Of a stretch of 16,463 bases of DNA, positions 6,994-13,850 are shown in pieces. The DNA is taken from positions 1 through 16,463 of the forward strand of contig CABQMF010000045.1 in the NCBI GenBank assembly GCA_902465265.1. The letters run 5' to 3'. The translations under genes were made by a program, and so were the position numbers. This stretch comes from an uncultured Collinsella sp. GTDB taxonomy: Bacteria; Actinomycetota; Coriobacteriia; Coriobacteriales; Coriobacteriaceae. A model generated the notes under the pieces. That model was not told the DNA's origin and made no database searches. It worked only from the letters and a program-made list of their open reading frames with translations. The stretch's first letter is position 1. Every line of letters begins with the position of its first letter.

Positions 6994-7077
6994 GCGGGCG
7001 TGGCGGAATTGGTAGACGCGCCAGATTTAGGTTCTGGTGGGATTCCCGTGAAGGTTCGAGTCCTTTCGCCCGCACCA
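6994..7077 (+). tRNA. tRNA-Leu (UAG)
   Basis: Seven-pair acceptor stem GCGGGCG (6994-7000) with CGCCCGC (7067-7073), discriminator A7074 and encoded CCA 7075-7077. The D loop contains GGTAGA. The anticodon stem CCAGA/TCTGG holds loop TTTAGGT with anticodon TAG at 7028-7030, reading CUN leucine codons. The long variable arm (TGGG/CCCG type) and the T loop TTCGAGT fit a class II leucine tRNA. Confidence 0.95.
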
Positions 7078-7085
7078 TCGCACCT

Positions 7086-7113
7086 GCGTCGGCTCCCGCC
7101 GTCGCGACTCTTT
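7086..7113 (+). terminator. Possible terminator after tRNA-Leu
   Basis: An eight-base stem with one T/T mismatch (7086-7093 with 7098-7105), loop TCCC, is followed by GACTCTTT. The T-run is weak, so some transcription may continue into tig. Confidence 0.4.
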
Positions 7114-7114
7114 G

Positions 7115-7144
7115 TTGCATAAAGGTACCAGCACCTCAGATAAG
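7115..7144 (+). promoter_or_regulatory. Candidate promoter of tig
   Basis: TTGCAT (7115-7120) and GATAAG (7139-7144) are spaced 18 bases apart and lie 25 bases before the chosen tig start. Both boxes are imperfect. Confidence 0.35.
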
Positions 7145-7168
7145 CTGGGCAGTATGAGGAGGAACGTG

Positions 7169-8467
7169 TTGAACATCACCGCTTCTGACGTCAAGGACGC
7201 CAAGCTCACCGCTACGGTCACCATCCCGGCCGCCGACGTCGACGCCGCGATCAAGAAGGCCTACAAGGACACCGCCAAGAAGTACCGCTTCCCGGGCTTC
7301 CGCGCCGGCAAGGCTCCCCGTCCGGTCATCGACTCTGCTCTTGGCGCCGAGGCTACCCTCGCTCAGGCCACCAACGACCTGATCGCCGCCAACGAGCCCG
7401 TCGTCCTCAACGAGCTGGACATCGTCCCCACCAAGAACGGTGACTACAAGGAGCTCGACCTCGCCAAGGATCACGAGGACTACACCTACACCGTCGAGTT
7501 CTCCCTGCGTCCTGCCGCTGAGCTCTCCTCCTTCGACGCCGTCGAGATCGAGATGCCTCCCGCGGAGGTCACCGAGTCCGAGATCAACAACCAGGTCGAG
7601 ATGCTCCTCAACTACCGTGCCACCTTCGAGGACGTCGAGGGTCGCGCCGTCGAGGCTGACGACTACGTGACCGTCGACCTCAAGGCCGTCGAGAACGCCG
7701 ACAACTTCGCCGCCGAGGGCCGTATGCTCATCGCCGGTAGCGACAGCAACCCCAAGGAGTTCAACGAGGCCCTGATCGGCGCTAACGTCGACGACGTCAA
7801 GACCGTCACCTGGACCGACGAGGTCGAGGAGGGCGAGGAGGCCGAGACCCACACCGTCGAGGTCACCGTCAAGGGCATCAAGGTCCGCAACACCCCCGAG
7901 CTCACCGACGAGCTCGTCAAGTCCGACTTTGGCTTCGACAGCATCGACGCCATGCGCGACGCCATCAAGATCGAGATTGAGCAGGACAAGGCTTCCCGCC
8001 TCCCGGCCGAGAAGGAGAACCGTTGCGTCTCCGCTCTCGCCGAGCGTCTGCAGCTCGACGAGATGGACGCTGACTACGAGCAGTCCGTCTTTGAGGAGCT
8101 TGGCCAGAACTTCCTGTCCAACCTCGCTGCCCGCGGCATGACGCTGGACACCTGGCTGCCCGCTTCCGGCCTGACCATGGAGCAGTTCATCGCCGACCTG
8201 CACAAGCAGGCCAACGACGTCGCCCGTGAGTCCCTGGCGCTCGACGCCCTCGCCCGTGAGCTCAAGATCGAGGTCACCGAGGACGATATCAACGCCGAGT
8301 TCGAGAAGGCCGGCGTCAAGGACGTCGAGGCTTCCAAGGCCGAGTTCATCGCCGATGGCCGCATGCCTGCCGTCCGCGAGTCCATCCGTCGCTCCAAGGC
8401 CGTCGACCACCTGGTCGAGAACGCCAAGGTGACCGAGGTCGACGAGACCGCCAAGGACGCTGAGTAA
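7169..8467 (+). CDS. tig: Trigger factor, ribosome-associated chaperone and prolyl isomerase
   Basis: Binds the ribosome near the exit tunnel (protein L23) and shelters nascent chains; its middle FKBP-type domain has peptidyl-prolyl isomerase activity. The N-terminal ribosome-binding signature GFRAGKAP is at residues 43-50, exactly where E. coli Tig has GFRxGK, if translation starts at TTG 7169. That start lies six bases after a perfect AGGAGG (7157-7162) and gives 432 residues, the E. coli length. GTG 7166 (only three bases from AGGAGG) and ATG 7154 (would overlap AGGAGG) are less likely. The central region (about 150-250) fits the FKBP domain and the acidic, helical C-terminal part fits the chaperone domain. 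It sits upstream of clpP-clpX, a conserved order linking folding and degradation. Codons are heavily C-ending, indicating strong expression. Confidence 0.95.
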   Translation: MNITASDVKDAKLTATVTIPAADVDAAIKKAYKDTAKKYRFPGFRAGKAPRPVIDSALGAEATLAQATNDLIAANEPVVLNELDIVPTKNGDYKELDLAKDHEDYTYTVEFSLRPAAELSSFDAVEIEMPPAEVTESEINNQVEMLLNYRATFEDVEGRAVEADDYVTVDLKAVENADNFAAEGRMLIAGSDSNPKEFNEALIGANVDDVKTVTWTDEVEEGEEAETHTVEVTVKGIKVRNTPELTDELVKSDFGFDSIDAMRDAIKIEIEQDKASRLPAEKENRCVSALAERLQLDEMDADYEQSVFEELGQNFLSNLAARGMTLDTWLPASGLTMEQFIADLHKQANDVARESLALDALARELKIEVTEDDINAEFEKAGVKDVEASKAEFIADGRMPAVRESIRRSKAVDHLVENAKVTEVDETAKDAE

Positions 8468-8488
8468 TTCTCGCCACCTTTTCCGCGA

Positions 8489-8502
8489 GCGCATGGATGC
8501 GC
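8489..8502. promoter_or_regulatory. GCGCAT-N2-ATGCGC inverted repeat upstream of clpP
   Basis: A perfect 6-bp inverted repeat with two-base spacer lies 11 bases before a TAAAGT -10-like box (8514-8519). Its position suits an operator for clpP-clpX. Its core is CGC-N6-GCG; the ClgR consensus as I recall it has five bases between, so assignment is uncertain. Confidence 0.3.
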
Positions 8503-8513
8503 CCGTGATGGGG

Positions 8514-8519
8514 TAAAGT
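8514..8519 (+). promoter_or_regulatory. Candidate -10 box for clpP-clpX
   Basis: TAAAGT in the tig-clpP gap, about 110 bases before clpP. No good -35 box is seen. If used, the clpP leader would include the 8544-8584 hairpin. Confidence 0.3.
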
Positions 8520-8543
8520 TATAAGCCGGTTATCCGGTTGCTT

Positions 8544-8587
8544 CGTACGGTGCCAGCCAATGCATAGCATGCGGGCACCGTACGTTT
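8544..8587 (+). terminator. Hairpin between tig and clpP, terminator or leader element
   Basis: A perfect 11-bp stem CGTACGGTGCC (8544-8554) with its complement at 8574-8584 encloses a 19-base loop and is followed by TTT. It could end the tig transcript, or form a structure in the clpP leader. The short T-run makes termination only partly convincing. Confidence 0.45.
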
Positions 8588-8629
8588 GTCTAGAACCACT
8601 ATTGGTCCGTAAGAGAAATGGAGATGCGT

Positions 8630-9250
8630 ATGATCGCTAAGTTCGATTCCGCCCTCGTGCCATACGTTATCGAGCAGACGCCGCGCGGCGAGCGCAGCTA
8701 CGATATCTATTCGCGCCTGCTCAACGACCGCATCATCTTCTTGGGCGAGGAGATCAACTCCGTCAGCGCCAACCTGGTCGTTGCCCAGCTGCTGCATCTT
8801 GAGAGCCAGGATGCCGAGAAGGATATCTCGCTCTACATCAATTCGCCCGGTGGCGAGGTCTACTCCGGCCTGGCGATTCTTGACACCATGAACTTCATTA
8901 AGCCGCAGGTCTCCACCATTTGTGTCGGTATGGCCGCGTCCATGGCCGCCGTGCTGCTTTCGGCCGGCGCCAAGGGCAAGCGCTTCTGCCTGCCGCACTC
9001 CAAGGTTATGATTCACCAGCCCAGCGGCGGTGCCCAGGGCCAGCAGACCGAGATCGAGATCGTGGCCGAGGAGATCAAGAAGACTCGCCGTGAGCTCAAC
9101 CAGATCCTGTCCGACGCCTCGGGCCAGCCCATCGAGAAGGTCCAGGCCGACACCGAGCGCGACAACTACCTGACCGCTGCCGAGGCCCTCGACTACGGCC
9201 TGATCGACCGTATCGTTACCTCGCGCGATCTTGCCGCGAAGGACGCCTAG
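8630..9250 (+). CDS. clpP: ATP-dependent Clp protease proteolytic subunit ClpP
   Basis: The serine peptidase that forms the double heptameric ring degrading substrates unfolded by ClpX or ClpC. With the start at ATG 8630 it has 206 residues. The catalytic triad is Ser104 (GMAASMA), His129 (MIHQP) and Asp178 (TERDNY), with the same spacing as E. coli Ser97-His122-Asp171. The NSPGG oxyanion strand is at 71-75. ATG 8630 is preceded by GGAG at six bases; in-frame ATGs at 8618 and 8624 have poorer ribosome sites. The one-base gap to clpX shows they are co-transcribed and probably co-translated. Actinobacteria often have two ClpP paralogues; only one is in this window. Confidence 0.96.
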   Translation: MIAKFDSALVPYVIEQTPRGERSYDIYSRLLNDRIIFLGEEINSVSANLVVAQLLHLESQDAEKDISLYINSPGGEVYSGLAILDTMNFIKPQVSTICVGMAASMAAVLLSAGAKGKRFCLPHSKVMIHQPSGGAQGQQTEIEIVAEEIKKTRRELNQILSDASGQPIEKVQADTERDNYLTAAEALDYGLIDRIVTSRDLAAKDA

Positions 9251-9251
9251 G

Positions 9252-10664
9252 ATGGCAGGTAACATGCAGGACAACTTTGACGAGAACGGCAACCCCATCC
9301 GCTGCTCCTTCTGCGGAAAAGAGCAGGGCCAGGTCCGTCGTCTCGTAAAGGGTCCGACCAACATCTTTATCTGCGACGAGTGCGTCGCCGCCTGCTCCGA
9401 GATCCTTGAGGAGTCGCTGGCTTCGGACTTTATGGACGCCGCCCGCAACGGCAATCTCCCGGGCTTCCTCAACGACCACGGCCAGGCTGCTTCCCAGCCC
9501 GCCGTTGACCCCGAGGCCGAGGGTTTTGAGCTCGAGGACGACCGTCAGGTCATCACGCACGTGCCGACGCCGCACGAGATCTATGACGAGCTTTCGGCCT
9601 ATGTTATGGGCCAGGAGGACGCTAAGCGCGCCATGTCGGTGGCCGTGTACAACCACTATCGCCGCGTGATCGAGGGCGGTGCCGCGGTGTCCGCCCTTGA
9701 CGAGGCATCGGGCATGGGTGCCCAGTTTGACGATGACATGGACGAGGTGGAGCTCGCCAAGTCCAATATTCTGCTGCTCGGCCCCACCGGCACCGGCAAG
9801 ACGCTGCTGGCCCAGACGCTCGCACGCATCCTCGAGGTGCCGTTTGCCATCGCCGACGCCACCGCGCTCACCGAGGCTGGCTACGTTGGCGAGGACGTGG
9901 AGAACATCCTGCTCAAGCTCATCAACGCTGCCGATGGCGACATTGAGCGCGCGCAGGTGGGCATCATCTACGTGGATGAGATCGACAAAATCGCTCGCAA
10001 GGCCGAGAACCTCTCCATCACCCGCGATGTCTCGGGCGAGGGCGTTCAGCAGGCGCTGCTTAAGATTCTTGAGGGCACGGTGGCAAGCGTTCCGCCCACC
10101 GGCGGCCGCAAGCATCCCCAGCAGGAGCTACTGCAGATCGACACGACCAACATCCTGTTCATCTGCGGCGGTGCCTTTGTGGGTCTGGATAAGATCATCG
10201 CCGATCGCGTGGGCAACAAGGGCGTTGGCTTTAACTCCGAGATTGCCGGCCCCACCTCGGTCGACGAGAACGACCTTCTGCGCCAGGTGCTCCCGCAGGA
10301 CCTCAACGCCTTTGGCATGATCCCCGAGTTCGTGGGCCGTACGCCCGTCGTCACCCAGACGCAGGCGCTTGACGAGGACGACCTGGTATCGATCCTGACC
10401 GAGCCCAAGAACGCCGTGGTGCGCCAGTACCGCAAGATGTTCCAGCTCGAGGACGTCGACCTGGAGTTTGAGGACGCGGCGCTGCACGAGATCGCCCGCA
10501 TGGCGCTCGCCCGCAAGACCGGCGCCCGCGGCCTGCGCGCCATCTGCGAGGACGTGTTGCAGCAGACGATGTTCGACCTCCCCAGCGAGGAGGGCGTTGC
10601 CAAGGTCGTCGTAACCGAAGCCGCCGTCAAGGGCGAAGAACAGCCCCAGCGCATCTATGGCTAG
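9252..10664 (+). CDS. clpX: ATP-dependent Clp protease ATP-binding subunit ClpX
   Basis: AAA+ unfoldase that recognises, unfolds and feeds substrates into ClpP. The N-terminal zinc-binding domain has Cys18, Cys21, Cys41 and Cys44. The ATPase core shows Walker A GPTGTGKT at 177-184, Walker B IIYVDEID at 238-245, the RKH pore motif in GGRKHPQQE, and EFVGRTPV. The ClpP-docking loop has VGF (325-327) in place of IGF, as in some relatives. The 470-residue length exceeds the usual 415-430. Extra residues lie in the linker after the zinc domain and in an acidic insert (about 142-163) just before the conserved VELAKSNILL strand. ATG 9252 follows the clpP stop by one base with AAGGA eight bases upstream; ATG 9264 is an alternative. 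Confidence 0.96.
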   Translation: MAGNMQDNFDENGNPIRCSFCGKEQGQVRRLVKGPTNIFICDECVAACSEILEESLASDFMDAARNGNLPGFLNDHGQAASQPAVDPEAEGFELEDDRQVITHVPTPHEIYDELSAYVMGQEDAKRAMSVAVYNHYRRVIEGGAAVSALDEASGMGAQFDDDMDEVELAKSNILLLGPTGTGKTLLAQTLARILEVPFAIADATALTEAGYVGEDVENILLKLINAADGDIERAQVGIIYVDEIDKIARKAENLSITRDVSGEGVQQALLKILEGTVASVPPTGGRKHPQQELLQIDTTNILFICGGAFVGLDKIIADRVGNKGVGFNSEIAGPTSVDENDLLRQVLPQDLNAFGMIPEFVGRTPVVTQTQALDEDDLVSILTEPKNAVVRQYRKMFQLEDVDLEFEDAALHEIARMALARKTGARGLRAICEDVLQQTMFDLPSEEGVAKVVVTEAAVKGEEQPQRIYG

Positions 10665-10685
10665 ACCTGCCTAAAACGTGTTTGC

Positions 10686-10724
10686 AAATAGCCTCCGACC
10701 ACCCGCGGTCGGAGGCTATTTTAT
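10686..10724 (+). terminator. Rho-independent terminator of clpX
   Basis: A perfect 15-bp stem (10686-10700 with 10707-10721), loop ACCCGC, ends in an ATTTTAT tail. It closes the clpP-clpX unit. Confidence 0.88.
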
Positions 10725-10750
10725 ATATTCGCAATAACCCCAACTACCTG

Positions 10751-10759
10751 TGCTATTCT
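10751..10759 (+). promoter_or_regulatory. Extended -10 promoter of valS
   Basis: TGCTATTCT fits TGnTAnnnT and resembles the tRNA-Leu box. It predicts a leader of about 110 bases before the valS start. Confidence 0.5.
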
Positions 10760-10814
10760 GTGTGTTTGTTTAAGCCTCAGCGAAGTCATTCAGACTGAAG
10801 TAATCGATACCTAA

Positions 10815-10854
10815 GGGGAGGAATGCAGACCCTGGCGGGCTTACATTCCTCCCC
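10815..10854 (+). promoter_or_regulatory. valS leader hairpin
   Basis: GGGGAGGAATG (10815-10825) is perfectly complementary to 10844-10854 across an 18-base loop, ending 20 bases before the start codon and ten before its ribosome site. No T-run follows, and no T-box consensus or Val-rich leader peptide is seen. The left arm itself looks like a ribosome site plus ATG. A role in translation or mRNA stability is possible. Confidence 0.4.
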
Positions 10855-10874
10855 GGCGGGACAGGGAGAGATAT

Positions 10875-13571
10875 ATGGAAGAAATGCCCAAGAACTACGA
10901 TCCGTCGACCAACGAGCCGGCGATCCTGCAGAAGTGGCTCGACGGCGGCTACTACAAGCGCCGTGAGGGCGTGGGCGACTGCACCGTCACCATTCCGCCT
11001 CCCAACGTGACCGGCAAGCTCCACATGGGTCACGCCACCGACGACTCCATCCAGGACGCCATCATCCGTATGGCCCGCATGCGCGGCAAGTCCACGCGCT
11101 GGGTGCTGGGCACCGACCACGCCGGTATCGCCACGCAGACCAAGGTCGACAAGAAGCTCAAGAGCGAGGGCATTAGCCGCCTGGAGATTGGTCGTGACAA
11201 GTTTGTCGACGCCTGCTGGGACTGGACCCACGAGTACGGCGGCATCATCGTCGAGCAGATCAAGCGCATGGGCTGCTCCGTCGACTTCGACAACGAGCGC
11301 TTCACCATGGACGAGGACTATGCCCAGGCGGTGCGCAAGGTCTTCTGCGACTGGTACCATGACGGCCTGATCTATCGCGGCAAGCGCATCGTCAACTGGT
11401 GCCCCAACTGCACGACCGCAATCTCGGATGACGAGGCCGAGTACAAGGACGAGAAGGGCCACCTGTGGCACCTGCGCTACCCGCTGACCGAGCCGGTCAA
11501 CGGCCAGGACTACATTGTCGTCGCCACCACGCGCCCCGAGACCATGCTCGGCGACACGGGCGTTGCCGTCTCCCCGAAGGACCCCGAGAAGGCCGCCTTC
11601 GTGGGTAAGACCGTCATGCTCCCGATCGTCAACCGTGAGATTCCCATCTTTGAGGATTGGCACGTCGATGCCAACTTTGGTTCCGGCTTCGTTAAGGTCA
11701 CCCCGGCCCACGACCCCAACGATTACGCCATGGGTCAGGCCCACGACCTGCCGCAGATCAACATCTTCGACGAGCACGCGGTGGTCGTCGAGGGCTATGG
11801 CGAGTTCACCGGCATGACCCGCGAGGAGTGCCGCGAGGCCGTCATCAAGTGGTTCGAGGAGCATGGCCTGCTCGATCACGTCGAGGACCACGACCATTCC
11901 GTCATGCACTGCTATCGTTGCGACGCCGCGCTTGAGCCGTGGCTGTCCGAGCAGTGGTTTGTGGCCGTCGACAAGCTCAAGGGGCCGGCGCTCGACGCCG
12001 TCAACTCCGGCAAGGTCACCTTCCACCCTGCGCGCTGGACGCAGACCTACACCACCTGGATGGAGAACCTCAAGGACTGGTGCATCAGCCGTCAGCTGTG
12101 GTGGGGCCACCGCATTCCTGTGTTCTACTGCGAGGACTGTGGCTGGGAGGACGCCCTTACCGAGGACACCGACGTGTGCCCCAAGTGCGGCGGTCATCAC
12201 ATCCACCAGGACGAGAACGTGCTGGACACCTGGTTCAGCTCGCAGCTGTGGACCTTTGCCACACAGGGCTGGCCGCAAAAGCCGGAGCTGCTCGAGGGCC
12301 ATCACCCCACGACGGCGCTCGTCACCGCGCGCGACATCATCGCGCTGTGGGTCGCCCGCATGGTCATGAGCTCGCTGTACTTCCTGGACGAGGTGCCGTT
12401 TAAGGACGTCGTCATCTACCCGACGATCCTGGCCAAGGACGGCAGCCGCATGTCCAAGTCTAAGGGCAACGGTGTTGACCCCATGGACCTCATCGGCATG
12501 TACGGCGCCGACGCCATGCGCTACAACCTGCTGACGCTGTGCACCAACAACCAGGATGTTAAGTTCGACGCGAACATCGATAAGAAGACCAAGAAGCTCG
12601 TCGACAGCCCGCGTACCGACCAGGCCAAGAGCTTTGTGACCAAGATCTGGAACGCCAGCCGCTTCCTGCTCATGAACATGGAGGGCTACACGCCCGGCGA
12701 GCCCGTCGTGGAGACGCCGGCCGACGCCTGGATGTTCAGCCGCCTGGCCAAGGCCGTCAAGATGGTCACCGAGGGTATCGAGAACTACACCTTTGGCGAC
12801 ATGGCCCGCGGCGTGCAGCAGTTCTTCTGGAACGAGGTCTGCGACTGGTACGTCGAGGTCACCAAGGCCCGCCTGAAGGGCGAAGGCCGTCTGCAGGCTC
12901 AGCGCAACCTGATTTTTGTGCTCGACACCTCCATTCGCCTGATGCACCCGCTTATGCCGTTTGTCACCGAGGAGATCTGGGACAACATGCCGGCGAGCGT
13001 GCTCGACCTGGACGCCGAGGGCAACGTGGACCGCGCCGAGGCGCTCATGATCGCCAAGTGGCCTGAGCCCGCCGACTACGTCAAGTACGTCGACGAGGAC
13101 GCCGAGCGCGCGTTTGAGCTGTGCCGCACCGTCGTGTCTGCCGCCCGCGCCACCCGTTCGCGCTATCGCTTGAGCCCCAAGGCCGAGCTCGACGTGGTCG
13201 TGCGCGCCGGTGCCGAGGACATCGAGAAGCTCGAGAGCCTGCGTTCTACCATCGAGCCGCTGGCGAATACCGCCTCGCTGGTTATGGGCACCGACGTTGA
13301 GAAGCCGGCCGCGAGCATTGCTGTGGTCGACAGCGGCGTCGAGGTCTTTGTGGTACTCGAGGGCAAGGTTGACCTTTCGGCCGAGAAGGCACGCCTGGAG
13401 AAGGAGATCGCCGCGGCCCAGAAGGAGCTCGCCGGCTGCGAGAAGACGCTCGCCAACGAGGGCTTTGTGGCCAAGGCCGCTCCTGCGGTGGTCCAGAAGA
13501 AGAGGGACCGTGCAGCTGAGCTCAAGGAGATCCTGGCGGCGCTGACTGCTCAGGTTGCTGACTTCTCGTAG
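10875..13571 (+). CDS. valS: Valine--tRNA ligase
   Basis: Class I synthetase that charges tRNA-Val and edits mis-activated threonine. The 898-residue protein has the HIGH-type motif HMGH at residues 50-53 and RMSKS at 525-529, which bind ATP. The WCPNC segment and a CxxC...CPKCG zinc-ribbon-like segment (bases about 12125-12200) frame the insertion/editing region. The C-terminal 65 residues form an Ala/Glu/Lys-rich coiled coil typical of ValRS, contacting the tRNA. ATG 10875 has GGGAG six bases upstream. It has its own promoter after the clpX terminator. Codons are strongly C-ending, as in the chaperone genes. Confidence 0.97.
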   Translation: MEEMPKNYDPSTNEPAILQKWLDGGYYKRREGVGDCTVTIPPPNVTGKLHMGHATDDSIQDAIIRMARMRGKSTRWVLGTDHAGIATQTKVDKKLKSEGISRLEIGRDKFVDACWDWTHEYGGIIVEQIKRMGCSVDFDNERFTMDEDYAQAVRKVFCDWYHDGLIYRGKRIVNWCPNCTTAISDDEAEYKDEKGHLWHLRYPLTEPVNGQDYIVVATTRPETMLGDTGVAVSPKDPEKAAFVGKTVMLPIVNREIPIFEDWHVDANFGSGFVKVTPAHDPNDYAMGQAHDLPQINIFDEHAVVVEGYGEFTGMTREECREAVIKWFEEHGLLDHVEDHDHSVMHCYRCDAALEPWLSEQWFVAVDKLKGPALDAVNSGKVTFHPARWTQTYTTWMENLKDWCISRQLWWGHRIPVFYCEDCGWEDALTEDTDVCPKCGGHHIHQDENVLDTWFSSQLWTFATQGWPQKPELLEGHHPTTALVTARDIIALWVARMVMSSLYFLDEVPFKDVVIYPTILAKDGSRMSKSKGNGVDPMDLIGMYGADAMRYNLLTLCTNNQDVKFDANIDKKTKKLVDSPRTDQAKSFVTKIWNASRFLLMNMEGYTPGEPVVETPADAWMFSRLAKAVKMVTEGIENYTFGDMARGVQQFFWNEVCDWYVEVTKARLKGEGRLQAQRNLIFVLDTSIRLMHPLMPFVTEEIWDNMPASVLDLDAEGNVDRAEALMIAKWPEPADYVKYVDEDAERAFELCRTVVSAARATRSRYRLSPKAELDVVVRAGAEDIEKLESLRSTIEPLANTASLVMGTDVEKPAASIAVVDSGVEVFVVLEGKVDLSAEKARLEKEIAAAQKELAGCEKTLANEGFVAKAAPAVVQKKRDRAAELKEILAALTAQVADFS

Positions 13572-13586
13572 GCGTTACTGGGGGAC

Positions 13587-13694
13587 GCGGTTTGGGGCAT
13601 TGCTCGCTACTGCGGACAGTCCTGCTCGCACGAAGGCCACATTAAGTGGCCTTCGGCTCGTGCGGAACTTGTATCGAGCAAAGCCCCAAACCGC
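13587..13694. repeat. Nested inverted-repeat element between valS and folC
   Basis: Outer arms at 13587-13606 and 13675-13694 match over 20 bases with one mismatch. Inside, CGAAGGCCAC (13631-13640) pairs perfectly with 13646-13655 around loop ATTAA, and a small ACTG/CAGT hairpin lies at about 13609-13620. The element starts 15 bases after the valS stop. It could terminate valS, though T-runs are absent, or be a structured RNA or REP-type repeat. Confidence 0.6.
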
Positions 13695-13781
13695 TCCCAT
13701 GGCGGTTACGGGGGCGTTTGCATCTGGCGTGTTAGGGCCACTTGGTTGTGGTCTTGATCTCGCTGCAAAGCGGTGTTTGGC

Positions 13782-13790
13782 TGTTATTTT
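13782..13790 (+). promoter_or_regulatory. Candidate extended -10 promoter of folC
   Basis: TGTTATTTT fits TGnTAnnnT and lies 60 bases before the chosen folC start. No -35 box is seen. Confidence 0.35.
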
Positions 13791-13796
13791 GAATGG

Positions 13797-13829
13797 GAGG
13801 GGCTCGTTGTTTGTTACGGGCCTCTTTTT
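13797..13829 (+). terminator. Weak terminator-like hairpin just before folC
   Basis: GAGG-GG-CTCG pairs imperfectly with CGGGCCTC and is followed by five Ts ending near 13829. It lies downstream of the proposed folC -10 box, so it could act as an attenuator or simply be the end of valS transcripts. The GG bulge weakens the case. Confidence 0.3.
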
Positions 13830-13850
13830 ATGTTGAGGGGACTTTGGGTT

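Noticed and set aside
6940..7122. Small plus-strand reading frame around 7000
   Set aside because: It runs across the tRNA-Leu gene and has no family features or ribosome site.
10760..10874. T-box riboswitch or valine attenuator upstream of valS
   Set aside because: There is no AGGGTGGNACCGCG-like T-box sequence and no terminator/antiterminator pair. The small frame from ATG 10823 contains no early valine codons.
10770..12947. 725-codon minus-strand reading frame opposite valS
   Set aside because: valS is unmistakable on the plus strand, and the antisense product has low-complexity composition with no recognisable domain.
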